Origin: Sphingobacteriaceae bacterium
GTDB taxonomy: Bacteria > Bacteroidota > Bacteroidia > B-17B0 > Aurantibacillaceae
Length of the DNA: 64,000 nt
NCBI GenBank assembly: GCA_002319075.1
Contig: NVQB01000001.1
Span: 1,612,001 to 1,676,000, forward strand
Reading direction: 5' to 3'
Shown here piece after piece: positions 7,446 to 15,648 of this stretch. The position numbers were made by a program, and so were the translations under genes. The first letter of the stretch is position 1; every line of letters begins with the position of its first letter. The notes beneath the pieces are model-generated. The model had not been told where the DNA came from and ran no database searches. It saw only the letters and a list, made by a program, of their open reading frames with translations.

Positions 7446-8484
7446 ATTCAGAGATATAGGGGCGCCACCGGGCACACTGGTTTACAATGGGAACGAAACA
7501 AGTGCCCAGGTTAAGATCACGCTTATTGAATACAATGAGTATGAATTTTTGGAGCGCGAATTTTACGATTTCCATGATTGTACAAAACATCTCAAGGATA
7601 ATATGGTCAAATGGATAAACGTAGAAGGTGTGCACGATATACAACTTGTTGAGAAAATTGGTAAGCTTTATGATATCCATCCCCTTACTTTAGAAGACAT
7701 AGTACATATTGACCAAAGACCCAAATTTGAAGATTACGAGCACTACGTGCTTGCCATCATGAAGATGATCTTTTACAACAAGGAAGAAGTTCATTCAGAA
7801 CAGCTTTCTATGATCCTGGTAAAAAACACGGTTATTTCTTTCCAGGAACCGCAAGGCGGCGATGCTTTTGATATTATCCGCAATCGCCTGCGACAAGCCA
7901 AAGGTCGCGTAAGGAAGCACGGGGCGGATTATTTATTTTATGCATTAATGGATGCTGTTGTAGATTACTATTTTTTTACAATCGAAAAAATAGGCGATAA
8001 GGTTGCCAAGATTGAGGAAGAAATTATAACCGAACCGAGGCAGGAATCGTTAATAGAACTCTATAAATTAAAACGTGAAGTGATCTTCCTGCGCAAACAG
8101 GTGTGGCCCCTGCGCGACATGCTAAGCAACTTACTGCGTTCTGAATCTGATTTTATTAGTCCCAATACACAATTATTCTTCCGCGATTTACAGGATCATA
8201 CCATGCGTATTATTGACACGGTAGAAAACTACAGAGACCTGTTAAGTGGTATCATGGATATTTACCTCAGCACAAATGCTAATAAAATGAACGAGGTCAT
8301 GAAGGTTTTAACCATCATGTCCAGCATTTTTATTCCTGTAACTTTTATTGCGGGTGTGTACGGGATGAACTTTGAGAACATGCCCGAATTAAAATCTCCT
8401 TACGGTTACGCAGCTGTTTGGATACTCATGCTGAGCGTAATGGGTGGACTGGTAATTTATTTTAAAAAGAAAAAGTGGATGTAA
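7435..8484 (+). CDS. corA: CorA-type magnesium/cobalt transporter
   Basis: A 349-residue member of the CorA/MIT family from the ATG at 7435; the frame is open further upstream but only within rsmI. The long N-terminal cytoplasmic domain (about 1-285) contains the helices that form the funnel. Two C-terminal membrane helices follow, with the diagnostic GMN motif at about residues 309-311 (VYGMNFENMPE) and a basic C-terminus (FKKKKWM). It forms a homopentameric Mg2+ (or Co2+/Ni2+) channel in the inner membrane. It overlaps the end of rsmI by 11 bp. No leader or M-box-like riboswitch was seen, which fits its position inside an operon. Confidence 0.92.
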   Translation: MSNKFRDIGAPPGTLVYNGNETSAQVKITLIEYNEYEFLEREFYDFHDCTKHLKDNMVKWINVEGVHDIQLVEKIGKLYDIHPLTLEDIVHIDQRPKFEDYEHYVLAIMKMIFYNKEEVHSEQLSMILVKNTVISFQEPQGGDAFDIIRNRLRQAKGRVRKHGADYLFYALMDAVVDYYFFTIEKIGDKVAKIEEEIITEPRQESLIELYKLKREVIFLRKQVWPLRDMLSNLLRSESDFISPNTQLFFRDLQDHTMRIIDTVENYRDLLSGIMDIYLSTNANKMNEVMKVLTIMSSIFIPVTFIAGVYGMNFENMPELKSPYGYAAVWILMLSVMGGLVIYFKKKKWM

Positions 8485-8498
8485 AAATGGTTTCTGCT

Positions 8499-8514
8499 GT
8501 CCATGGTTATGGAC
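8499..8514. other. Short inverted repeat between convergent genes
   Basis: GTCCAT, a 4-base loop, then ATGGAC form a perfect 6-bp stem just after corA and before the end of the convergent small gene. There is no T-run on either side, so it is at best a weak transcription stop. Confidence 0.3.
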
Positions 8515-8526
8515 ATGGCAAAACTA

Positions 8527-8676
8527 TTAACCGATTTCTACCGCGTCAGGATATTTCGCTTTCCAGTTTTTTAAACTTTCTTTTGTTCTAACAGTAATAA
8601 CTGTACGAGCATCGATACGTAATTTTACAAGGTATGTGCTCCCTTTAATTTCTGATCTTTTTGCTATTGCTTTCAT
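8527..8676 (-). CDS. Small basic protein of 49 residues, unknown function
   Basis: An uninterrupted frame from ATG at 8676 to TAA at 8527-8529, encoding a protein that begins MKAIAKRSEIKGSTYLVKLR and ends WKAKYPDAVEIG. It has an alternating hydrophobic/charged pattern that could form a small beta-sheet plus helix, is rich in Lys/Arg, and has no signal peptide. Composition and codon use look like normal genes here, and the start is followed by AAAGCAATAGC, a typical A-rich Bacteroidota start region. I do not recognise the family. It lies between corA (convergent) and rplT (same strand, whose terminator is about 95 bp upstream of this start), so it probably has its own promoter. Confidence 0.6.
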   Translation of the reverse strand: MKAIAKRSEIKGSTYLVKLRIDARTVITVRTKESLKNWKAKYPDAVEIG

Positions 8677-8769
8677 TATATAGTGCGTTTAATTTACTGA
8701 CACAAATAAACCCATTTCAGCGGATTACTAACGTTAAAATACGCAAATTAACCGGATCCAAATGTGAAA

Positions 8770-8803
8770 TAAATAAAAACGCCCCTTTTAAAAAGAGGCG
8801 TTT
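8770..8803 (-). terminator. Intrinsic terminator of the rpmI-rplT operon
   Basis: On the minus strand AAACGCC, an A/T-rich middle and GGCGTTT form a 7-bp outer stem (8797-8803 with 8777-8783, extended inward by A/T pairs), followed by TTTATTT. It lies 27 bp after the rplT stop codon. Confidence 0.85.
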
Positions 8804-8829
8804 AACAGTGTTTTTTGACTAAAGTCTTA

Positions 8830-9174
8830 TTATTTTACCTGATTTATAACTGCTGTGAAAGCTTCAGGATGATTCATCGCTAAATCAGCTAATACTTTAC
8901 GATTTAATTTTAAACCTTGTTTGTTTAATTTTCCAATAAATTCTGAGTAACTCATGTCATGCTGACGAACAGCTGCATTGATACGTTGAATCCACAAACC
9001 ACGCATAGTACGTTTTTTGTTTTTACGATCGCGGTATGCGTAAGTTAAACCTTTTTCAAGAGTATTTTTGGCTATTGTCCAAACATTTCCTCTTGCACCC
9101 CAATAACCTTTGGTTAAATTAAGGATTTTTTTTCTGCGAGCCCTGCTGGCTACGTGATTGACGCTTCTTGGCAT
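8830..9174 (-). CDS. rplT: 50S ribosomal protein L20
   Basis: A 114-residue protein with the family hallmarks: [19 protein letters not shown] at the N-terminus, then the KGYWGARGN segment and [21 protein letters not shown]20 is needed early in 50S assembly and binds 23S rRNA with its basic N-terminal extension. It is encoded 113 bp downstream of rpmI on the same strand and ends in a strong terminator. In several bacteria L20 represses its own operon; no such leader structure is evident here by eye. Confidence 0.96.
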   Translation of the reverse strand: MPRSVNHVASRARRKKILNLTKGYWGARGNVWTIAKNTLEKGLTYAYRDRKNKKRTMRGLWIQRINAAVRQHDMSYSEFIGKLNKQGLKLNRKVLADLAMNHPEAFTAVINQVK

Positions 9175-9287
9175 TTCTTGTTTTTAATTGCTTTGAATTT
9201 TAGTGCTCATTTAAGAGGCTTTATACTAAGACTCTGGTTAAACATTTTGTTTAATAACCGATTAGATAATTTTAAAAGGAGTTTCGC

Positions 9288-9482
9288 TTAGATTCCTAAC
9301 ATGAATTTCACGTTCGGTGTATCTTGCTTGCTCACTAGCCCTGTCTTAGCTAAACCGCGTTTACGGTCTTTTTCTTTTTTAGTTAAGATGTGACGTTTGT
9401 AAGCATGCTTTCTTTTAATTTTACCTGTTCCAGTAAGCTGAAATCGCTTTTTAGCACTGGAATTAGTTTTCATTTTTGGCAT
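9288..9482 (-). CDS. rpmI: 50S ribosomal protein L35
   Basis: A 64-residue very basic protein. [20 protein letters not shown] and the [20 protein letters not shown] stretch are the L35 signature. It is the first gene of a two-gene unit with rplT. In many bacteria infC precedes rpmI; here no infC is present and a strong promoter sits 21 nt upstream of the start, so the pair forms a separate transcription unit. Confidence 0.96.
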   Translation of the reverse strand: MPKMKTNSSAKKRFQLTGTGKIKRKHAYKRHILTKKEKDRKRGLAKTGLVSKQDTPNVKFMLGI

Positions 9483-9503
9483 GTCTTGCTATTTTTTAGG
9501 CGG

Positions 9504-9534
9504 CAAATATAGGGCTTTATTAGACTTATACAAA
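9504..9534 (-). promoter_or_regulatory. Promoter of rpmI-rplT
   Basis: On the minus strand: TTTG (9531-9534), exactly 19 nt, then TATATTTG (9504-9511), a full match to the Bacteroidota -33/-7 promoter TTTG-N(17-23)-TAnnTTTG. The -7 box ends 21 nt before the L35 start codon. The same geometry recurs at the rplU promoter (50341-50371). Confidence 0.72.
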
Positions 9535-9637
9535 GGAAATTGTTGAAAATCTACCTAATGCATGTGCGAATTGCACTTTTTTTATCCCTTTAGTGGTTTT
9601 CTAAGGCTTTTACACGCATAAACACCCCTAAGGCACA

Positions 9638-10123
9638 TCAATGCTCTTTGAACGTTAAACGGTAATGAAATCCTCCAGCGTCTGCTGAAAGTATCAGTTC
9701 TTTGCTTCTACAGCGTATTATTCTCCATGTAATTCCACCATCAACCGGATTAAAGACATTTTTTAATTTGACCCCGTTATTTAACTGAAGTGGAACGACT
9801 GTTTTTAAATTATAAGCCTGCAGGTATTCATCGTCAGATACCATCAACTCTGCTGCTCCAAGAGTTTTAAGCTGGTAGTAGTTGTCACGCTCGTATTTAA
9901 AGAACCGCAGGTAACTTTTTAATAGTTCTCTATCTCCGTTACCTGACACAAAGTCGGTGCTGTCTATGTTATTGACCTCGTATTTTTTGAGATCCATAAA
10001 ACTCGATTTGCTCATCTCTGTATTAAGTAAAAGACGCGCGTTAATCCGCAGGCCTCCCTGGGGATACTTTCTACAACTGCTGACTAGAAAAATAAAAATA
10101 ACACCGATCGCGATCCCTTTCAT
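9638..10123 (-). CDS. Predicted lipoprotein, unknown function
   Basis: A 161-residue protein with a lipoprotein signal: hydrophobic segment 4-15 followed by the lipobox LVSSC at residues 13-17, so the mature protein starts at Cys17. The rest is soluble with mixed alpha/beta character and no motif I recognise; the C-terminus ends HYRLTFKEH, a strand-rich pattern. It should be anchored in the inner or outer membrane. It lies 93 bp downstream of obg on the same strand and 155 bp upstream of rpmI. It may be lineage-specific. Confidence 0.6.
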   Translation of the reverse strand: MKGIAIGVIFIFLVSSCRKYPQGGLRINARLLLNTEMSKSSFMDLKKYEVNNIDSTDFVSGNGDRELLKSYLRFFKYERDNYYQLKTLGAAELMVSDDEYLQAYNLKTVVPLQLNNGVKLKNVFNPVDGGITWRIIRCRSKELILSADAGGFHYRLTFKEH

Positions 10124-10170
10124 AAGAATAATTACCTAGTGTAAACTTCTTAGTTAATAGCTCTTGCTCC

Positions 10171-10186
10171 TTTGACAATAGTCAAA
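10171..10186. other. Short inverted repeat upstream of the lipoprotein gene
   Basis: TTTGACAATAGTCAAA has 6-bp arms (TTTGAC/GTCAAA) around a 4-base centre and lies about 50 bp upstream of the lipoprotein start codon. It is not followed by a T-run in the direction of obg transcription, so it does not look like a terminator; an operator role is possible but unsupported. Confidence 0.25.
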
Positions 10187-10216
10187 AAAACATACAAGAC
10201 TATTTGAAAAGAAAAA

Positions 10217-11236
10217 TTAAAACTGGTACTCGTTCAATTGTCGCCACAACATGTCTTTTAATTCGACTATGTTTTTTTGAGAGGCTGATGAGAAGAAAAT
10301 GTAAGGCACTTTATTTTTGCCTTTTAAACGTTTGTCAAGATCTTTTTTCATTTCCGCTTCCAGCTCGTCATCAAGCATGTCGGCTTTGCTAATGCCAAGA
10401 ATACGTTTTTTATCCAGCAATTCAGGATTAAACTGTTTTAATTCGTTGAGAAGAATTTTGTATTCGTCAACAATGTCTTTACTGTCGCAACTCACAAGAA
10501 ATAACAAACTAGAGTTACGCTCGATATGCCTTAAAAAGCGCAGACCAATTCCTTTGCCTTCGTGAGCGCCCTCAATAATTCCAGGAATATCAGCCATCAC
10601 AAAACTCTTGTAATCACGGTAACTTACAATTCCTAAATTGGGAACCAGTGTTGTAAATGGATAATTTGCAATCTCAGGTTTAGCAGCGCTTACAACTGAT
10701 AATAATGTAGATTTTCCTGCATTTGGAAATCCAACTAAACCCACATCTGCCAATACTTTTAATTCAAGAATTTTCCATTCCGTCTTACCAGGTTCGCCGG
10801 GTTGGGCAAACTGCGGGCTTTGTAGCGTACTGTTTTTGAAATTAGCGTTTCCTAATCCTCCTCTGCCTCCATGCACCAGGATTATTTCCTGGCCGTCTTC
10901 CGTAATTTCACACACAAGCTCGCCGGTCTCTTCATCTCTTGCAACAGTTCCCAAAGGCACTTCTAAGATCTGATCTGCTCCTTGTTTCCCTGAGCTATTG
11001 CTGCTCGATCCGCCAGTACCAGGTTCAGCGATAATGTGTTTGCGGTATTTTAAATGGATCAGGGTCCATAATTGTTTGTTTCCTTTTAGAATGATGTGTC
11101 CTCCACGGCCACCATTACCACCATCAGGACCGCCAAAGGCAGTAAGCTTATCGCGGTGAAAATGAATAGAGCCTGCCCCTCCTTTACCGGTTCTGCAACA
11201 AATCTTTACGTAGTCAACAAAATTACTATTATCCAT
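10217..11236 (-). CDS. obg: GTPase Obg (ribosome assembly / stress GTPase)
   Basis: A 339-residue protein from the ATG at 11236. The frame is open 12 codons further upstream, but that part overlaps a terminator hairpin, and known Obg proteins begin with the glycine-rich domain as here ([19 protein letters not shown]). The order is an Obg fold with GGxGG stretches (about 1-158), then a GTPase domain with G1 GFPNAGKST (about 168), G3 DIPGII and G4 SKAD. The extra C-terminal domain seen in some Obg proteins is absent. Obg binds the 50S subunit and couples growth state to ribosome maturation. It follows adk on the same strand, separated by a terminator. Confidence 0.94.
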   Translation of the reverse strand: MDNSNFVDYVKICCRTGKGGAGSIHFHRDKLTAFGGPDGGNGGRGGHIILKGNKQLWTLIHLKYRKHIIAEPGTGGSSSNSSGKQGADQILEVPLGTVARDEETGELVCEITEDGQEIILVHGGRGGLGNANFKNSTLQSPQFAQPGEPGKTEWKILELKVLADVGLVGFPNAGKSTLLSVVSAAKPEIANYPFTTLVPNLGIVSYRDYKSFVMADIPGIIEGAHEGKGIGLRFLRHIERNSSLLFLVSCDSKDIVDEYKILLNELKQFNPELLDKKRILGISKADMLDDELEAEMKKDLDKRLKGKNKVPYIFFSSASQKNIVELKDMLWRQLNEYQF

Positions 11237-11250
11237 TTTTGGTTTTAAAA

Positions 11251-11287
11251 ATAAAAAAGCCTGATTCTGCATTCTGCAAAATCAGGC
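11251..11287 (-). terminator. Intrinsic terminator between adk and obg
   Basis: On the minus strand GCCTGATT, a 13-base loop and AATCAGGC form an 8-bp stem (11280-11287 with 11259-11266), followed by TTTTTTATTTTT. It lies about 50 bp after the adk stop and about 15 bp before the obg start, so it may limit read-through from hpt-adk into obg. Confidence 0.8.
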
Positions 11288-11339
11288 CTCAAAGGTAATT
11301 ATAATATTATTAGCGTTTTCCTATTTTTTGTAGCCAGGG

Positions 11340-12440
11340 TTATCTGGACTTTTTTGCCGTTTTCTTCACCGCTTTTTTTACCACTTTTTTGGCTGCTTTC
11401 TTCACAGTCTTTTTAACTGCTTTTTTTGGCGCGACCTTTTTTACCGCTTTTTTAACTAGCGTTTTTTTAACCACTTTTTTGGCCATCTTTTTAGGTGGAG
11501 ATTTTTTTACGGCCTTTTTTGGCGCTAATTTCTTCACTCCTTTTTTTACGGCTTTTTTAGGAGAGACACGTATAGACTTTGTGACTGTTTTCTTAGCCGG
11601 AGTTTTTTTCACTGAGACGGCTTTGCTTTTTACCAGAGGTTTTTTGCTGGCAACGGCGGCCTGCTTACTGCTTGCGGCGGCCTGTCTGCTTGCCTTTGCA
11701 CTTTGTTTCTTTTCTTCCTCTTCTTCTGCTTCAGCCCGTTTAATAGCGTCAATTTCCAAAAGTAATTCTGGAGCGATATCGTCTGCCAACTCAAAATCCT
11801 GTATGGTAAGATCCAGATGTTCTAAATCTGTTTCTAATGAAGTAAGATCCATTTCAGCATTTAAAAAAACAATACGGTCTACTAAAGATTTAAAAATTTC
11901 ATCAATGGTTCCAATTCCACCTATCGAATGAAATTTACCTTGTTCGTTATAATAGTTTTTTAAAGGCAAAGTCTTGTTATTGTATTCCTGAATACGGCGA
12001 CGAATAACGGTTTCATCACGATCATCAGCCCTGCCACTGTCTTTGCCGCGTAGCAACAAACGTTTGGTAAGCTCTTCATCATCAACTTCCAACGCAAGCA
12101 TACCGCTGATACCTGTTCCTTTTTTCTGGAGCAAATCATCCAGGGCTACAGCTTGTGCCGCAGTTCTGGGAAAACCATCAAAAATAAATCCCTTTGCATG
12201 AGGGTTTTCGTCGAGTTTGGATTCTATCATACCTATTACGATATCATCGCCCACCAGTTCTCCTCTATCCATTATTTCCTTCGCCTTTTTACCAAGATTG
12301 GTACCACGCGCAATTTCTGAACGCAAAATATCTCCGGTGCTTAAATGCACCAGGCCATATTTACTGATCAGGTTTTCAGATTGTGTTCCCTTTCCTGCGC
12401 CAGGAGGGCCAAATAAAACAATGTTCAACATTTTTTCCAT
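11340..12440 (-). CDS. adk: Adenylate kinase with acidic linker and Lys/Ala-rich C-terminal tail
   Basis: A 366-residue protein, about 175 longer than an ordinary adenylate kinase. Residues 1-193 form a complete short-type Adk (ATP + AMP to 2 ADP): P-loop GPPGAGKGTQ (11-20), AMP-binding STGDILR (34-40), FDGFPRT (87-93) and LLLRGKDSGRADD (128-140); no zinc-finger LID is seen. Residues about 194-245 are acidic and end in a Glu run (EAEEEEE). Residues 246-366 are built of KKA, KKV, PKK and AVKK blocks, like bacterial histone H1-like tails, and should be disordered and positively charged. No stop or frame break separates the parts. The start may be the ATG at 12440 or at 12431 (MLNIVLFG). The gene starts 6 nt after the hpt stop. 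Confidence 0.9.
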   Translation of the reverse strand: MEKMLNIVLFGPPGAGKGTQSENLISKYGLVHLSTGDILRSEIARGTNLGKKAKEIMDRGELVGDDIVIGMIESKLDENPHAKGFIFDGFPRTAAQAVALDDLLQKKGTGISGMLALEVDDEELTKRLLLRGKDSGRADDRDETVIRRRIQEYNNKTLPLKNYYNEQGKFHSIGGIGTIDEIFKSLVDRIVFLNAEMDLTSLETDLEHLDLTIQDFELADDIAPELLLEIDAIKRAEAEEEEEKKQSAKASRQAAASSKQAAVASKKPLVKSKAVSVKKTPAKKTVTKSIRVSPKKAVKKGVKKLAPKKAVKKSPPKKMAKKVVKKTLVKKAVKKVAPKKAVKKTVKKAAKKVVKKAVKKTAKKSR

Positions 12441-12446
12441 TTTATC

Positions 12447-12983
12447 TTAAGCTAATACGTGTATTTCTTTTAAATTTCTTCCTAAGCCATCGTAGTCTAA
12501 ACCATAACCCACAACAAAATCGTTCGGAATTTGAAATCCTACATAGTCTAATATGTAGTGCTTTTTGTAAGCATCTGGTTTAAATAATATAGTGGCTACT
12601 TTAATTTGTTTAACGTTTTTAGTAGCTAAAAGTGTTATAAGTTTTTCAAGTGTAATACCACTGTCTACTATATCTTCTACGATAACTACCGTGCGTCCGC
12701 TAATATTTTCTGTTAACCCAATAAGTTCGGTAACGTTGCCACTACTCGACAAGCCGCTGTAGCTGGCCATTTTAATAAAAGATATCTCGCAAGGTATCGC
12801 TATTTCTTTTAGCAAATCTGACGCAAACATAAATGATCCGTTTAGCACCGCGAGAAAAACAGGAAATTCATCTTTTAAATCTTCATTGATAGCGCCTGCA
12901 ACATTTTTCACCGCCTCTGCAATTTTTTGCTGAGTGATGTAAGGTTTAAATTGTTTATCCTTTAGTGTTATGAATTGACTCAT
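12447..12983 (-). CDS. hpt: Hypoxanthine phosphoribosyltransferase
   Basis: A 178-residue purine salvage enzyme converting hypoxanthine or guanine plus PRPP to IMP or GMP. The PRPP-binding loop VVIVEDIVDSGITL is at about residues 99-111 and the flexible loop around KMASYSGLSSSG at 71-82. I place the start at the ATG 12983 (MSQFITLKD): the frame is open 14 codons further upstream, but a TATATTTG promoter box lies inside that stretch, and the resulting length fits the family. It is the first gene of hpt-adk, a common Bacteroidota arrangement, and diverges from sua5. Confidence 0.92.
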   Translation of the reverse strand: MSQFITLKDKQFKPYITQQKIAEAVKNVAGAINEDLKDEFPVFLAVLNGSFMFASDLLKEIAIPCEISFIKMASYSGLSSSGNVTELIGLTENISGRTVVIVEDIVDSGITLEKLITLLATKNVKQIKVATILFKPDAYKKHYILDYVGFQIPNDFVVGYGLDYDGLGRNLKEIHVLA

Positions 12984-13001
12984 AAAAAGCTTAGCGGCTA
13001 A

Positions 13002-13009
13002 CAAATATA
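13002..13009 (-). promoter_or_regulatory. -7 promoter box for hpt-adk
   Basis: Minus strand TATATTTG, matching TAnnTTTG, 18 nt upstream of the chosen hpt start. TTTA lies 17 nt further upstream as an imperfect -33 element. Its position argues against the upstream alternative start at 13025. Confidence 0.5.
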
Positions 13010-13132
13010 ATGGTTTTATCTGCATTTAAACATGAGGAATGTTTTTTTGAAGATGAATGTTCTGATCAGGATTTTTTTCATCGAAATTTCGCAGCTTTAT
13101 TTTCGAATTCTCTTTAGGTTTGGCGAGATTGT

Positions 13133-13140
13133 TATCTTTG
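13133..13140 (+). promoter_or_regulatory. -7 promoter box for sua5
   Basis: TATCTTTG, a full TAnnTTTG match, ends 4 nt before the GTG start codon of sua5. A TTT lies 17 nt upstream as a weak -33 element. With transcription starting a few bases after the box, the mRNA would begin at or next to the GTG. Confidence 0.45.
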
Positions 13141-13144
13141 CCCC

Positions 13145-14101
13145 GTGGCGCAAACAGGTAAAAATATAAATCAAGCAGCAGATCTGCTTTTGCAGGGAAA
13201 ACTTGTGGCCATTCCAACGGAAACGGTTTACGGACTTGCTGCCAACGCTTTAAACGAGACTGCGGTGCTAGCTATTTTTGAGGCTAAACAAAGACCTTTT
13301 TTTGATCCTCTTATTATCCATGTGCATTCGGAGGAAGCCGCAAGAAAATATGCAGACTTTACCGATGACCGTTTAGTAAAACTTGCCAAAACTTTCTGGC
13401 CCGGCCCATTAACTTTGCTTCTTCCCAAAAAAGAAATTATTCCAGCTCTTGTTACCTCGGGGCTTGAGCAAGTTGCAGTTAGAGTTCCGAAGCATTCATT
13501 GACTTTAGCACTTCTTGAAAAACTAGATTTACCTCTTGCCGCCCCGAGCGCCAATCCATTCGGTTATGTGAGTCCCACCGAGCCTGCCCACGTGGAGAAA
13601 CAGCTTGGGACTAAAATTAACTACATTCTTGATGGAGGACCGTCCACTGTGGGTCTGGAATCTACTATTATAGGCATTGAAGAAAATAAAGTATGTGTTT
13701 TTCGTTTGGGTGGATTAGCTATAGAGGATATTGAAAAGGTTGTTGGTAAAGTAGAATTACGCATCAATAATTCCAGCGATCCCAAAGCTCCGGGACAACT
13801 AAAAAATCATTATGCGCCAAAAAAACCTTTATTTATAGGCAATTCGGCTACCTTACTAAACGAACATGCTGGAAAAACGATTGCATGTATTTGTTTTGGA
13901 AAGCATCTCCAAACAGAGAACCGTGTTGAGATTTTTAATTTATCTCCCACAAAAGATCTGAATGAGGCGGCATTAAATCTGTTTAAATATTTGAGATTAA
14001 GTGATGAAAGTTCTGCAGAGATTGTTATCTGCGATTTACTTCCCGATGAGGGTTTGGGAAGAGCTATTAATGACAGGCTTCGCAGGGCAGCTACTAAGTA
14101 A
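13145..14101 (+). CDS. L-threonylcarbamoyladenylate synthase (Sua5 type)
   Basis: A 318-residue enzyme that makes threonylcarbamoyl-AMP for the tRNA t6A37 modification. The YrdC domain (about 8-200) shows GKLVAIPTETVYGLAANA, KQRPFFDPLIIH, LLLPKK and LPLAAPSANPFGYVSPT. The C-terminal 110 residues form the extra Sua5 domain, so it is the long form. The start is a GTG at 13145; known family members have about 12-15 residues before the LVA.PTETVYGL motif, as here, and no in-frame ATG is better placed. The promoter box ends 4 nt before this codon. It diverges from hpt. Confidence 0.88.
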   Translation: MAQTGKNINQAADLLLQGKLVAIPTETVYGLAANALNETAVLAIFEAKQRPFFDPLIIHVHSEEAARKYADFTDDRLVKLAKTFWPGPLTLLLPKKEIIPALVTSGLEQVAVRVPKHSLTLALLEKLDLPLAAPSANPFGYVSPTEPAHVEKQLGTKINYILDGGPSTVGLESTIIGIEENKVCVFRLGGLAIEDIEKVVGKVELRINNSSDPKAPGQLKNHYAPKKPLFIGNSATLLNEHAGKTIACICFGKHLQTENRVEIFNLSPTKDLNEAALNLFKYLRLSDESSAEIVICDLLPDEGLGRAINDRLRRAATK

Positions 14102-14159
14102 GCACAAGTCTTATCGCTATTGGATTGAAAGGAAATAAGAAAGGCAAAAAAACAAGGGT

Positions 14160-15587
14160 TTATTCCAGGATCACCCTTTTCGAAATGCTGACCTCTTTAT
14201 TTTTTAGCGTTAAAATATATAAACCTTTTTGAAATTCTGCGAGATCAATACTGTAATCCGTGGCAAAAATTTCTTCCTGAAAAATTCTTTTACCACTGAT
14301 ATCGCTGAGCGAAATAAAATAATTATCCTTTTTATCGAAAGTAAGATTTAATGTCTTAGAAACGGGATCTGGAAAACAAGTAAAGAAAATTTTATTTGTA
14401 TTTTCTTTCATGGCCACTGGTGCGAGTCCTGTATACCATATCGGCGACGTCACAATCCAATTGCCATCTGTTTGCCTTAGTTCCGCGAAGTAGTAATATT
14501 CAATACCCGATTTCACGTTCATATCCGTAAAGGTCGTTGTATTATTTCCAATCGACATATGAGCTATGCTGGCCCAGAGTCCACCACTGTTTTTATATCC
14601 TTTCCAGATTTTAATAGTGTCTGCCTGTTCTCCGTCAGGATCATTATGAATAACATGAAAAGTGGGATAATTTGCCGAACTCACTATAGATCCCATAATA
14701 GTTCCATCCATATTAAAATCTATCCTGGCATTCGGATCATCGCTTCCATAAAAATTCATTTGCTTCATTGCTTTAAATAAATTCGCCTTTGTTAGTGAAG
14801 GTGCAAGAATAACAAGGCGTCCACCATTGCTCCGTCCAAAGTTGGTGTAATGATTATCATGATCGTAGCCAATTCCTAAATGATAGCCCAAAAACAAAAG
14901 TCTTTTATAATAGGCAAAATAATTCCCTGATGAATAATCCGTATAGTGGGTATTAGCGCTGTTCGCAACACCACTACGCAAGGGCATGCCTACTATGGCA
15001 CTGTCGTATGCTGCGTTGTAGGGAGAATTCGATAAGGCTGTACCATAAGTTCCATCAGTTGTGTAATCATCAAAATCAGGATGTGCAAGATAACCAAAGG
15101 CATTCGAATGGTTCTTTATCTTCTTGAAAACGCCGTCATAATCTGTTTTGGCGTTAAACACATCATAGTTATTTCCGTTAACACCGGGCACGGTGGTTTC
15201 CCAACCCAGTAAATGATTAAAGCCATAAATAATGATGTGGCCGTTGTATTGCGACGACACACCATATTCCATACCGTACAAAGCTAAAAATGATCCGTCC
15301 TGGTTAGCAGCATTTGCCATGTTGAGACCGACCTGATAAAGGGGCTGCTTAAATCCCGGGTTATGGTTCGTTGAATAATGGTTATGTTCTGAGATGCCCA
15401 GGAAATCAAAATTATCTGTTAGTTTGGCGTAGGCATAACTCCCGTCAGGTCTGCCCACTCCTGAACTTACTGAATCTTTGTTGCCATCGCTGAAAGCCGT
15501 GTGAGCGTGAAGATTTCCAAAATAATAATTATATGTCTGAGCTCCTGCTGCTGCAGACAAAAAGAGAAAAATAAAAAAACACCTCAT
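14160..15587 (-). CDS. Secreted PHP-domain phosphoesterase-like protein with T9SS sorting domain
   Basis: A 475-residue protein. A signal peptide spans about 1-16 (AAAGA-Q). It is followed at once by NLHAHTAFSDG (25-35), the first metal motif of PHP-type hydrolases (His27, His29). A second motif, LGISEHNHYS, lies near 63-72 and an AHPD segment near 170. This pattern is that of CehA/McbA-like metallohydrolases. A fibronectin-like strand region (about 300-390) precedes a C-terminal type A T9SS sorting domain (CFPDPVSKTLNL.., ending SISKRVILE). Substrate unknown; an extracellular phosphoesterase or other metallohydrolase is inference. It stands alone between sua5 (convergent) and ispF. Confidence 0.75.
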   Translation of the reverse strand: MRCFFIFLFLSAAAGAQTYNYYFGNLHAHTAFSDGNKDSVSSGVGRPDGSYAYAKLTDNFDFLGISEHNHYSTNHNPGFKQPLYQVGLNMANAANQDGSFLALYGMEYGVSSQYNGHIIIYGFNHLLGWETTVPGVNGNNYDVFNAKTDYDGVFKKIKNHSNAFGYLAHPDFDDYTTDGTYGTALSNSPYNAAYDSAIVGMPLRSGVANSANTHYTDYSSGNYFAYYKRLLFLGYHLGIGYDHDNHYTNFGRSNGGRLVILAPSLTKANLFKAMKQMNFYGSDDPNARIDFNMDGTIMGSIVSSANYPTFHVIHNDPDGEQADTIKIWKGYKNSGGLWASIAHMSIGNNTTTFTDMNVKSGIEYYYFAELRQTDGNWIVTSPIWYTGLAPVAMKENTNKIFFTCFPDPVSKTLNLTFDKKDNYFISLSDISGKRIFQEEIFATDYSIDLAEFQKGLYILTLKNKEVSISKRVILE

Positions 15588-15648
15588 ATTCTAAATTAAT
15601 GAATACGGGTGTTTCTTAAAATAAATTGATCTAAAAGCCCGAAGGATT

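Noticed and set aside
9556-9585. GTGCGAATTGCAC hairpin followed by Ts as terminator
   Set aside because: The T-run is on the plus strand, whereas all flanking genes run on the minus strand; no plus-strand transcript is expected there.
9540-9637. infC expected upstream of rpmI
   Set aside because: No initiation factor 3 reading frame is present; a lipoprotein gene lies upstream, and rpmI has its own promoter.
11389-11931. Plus-strand frame of 180 codons opposite adk
   Set aside because: It is the antisense of the Lys/Ala-rich tail (Phe/Ala low complexity), a shadow of the real gene.
11340-12440. Adk tail as a frameshift fusion of two genes
   Set aside because: The frame continues without break from a complete Adk into the linker and tail, and the tail has no start site or domain of its own.
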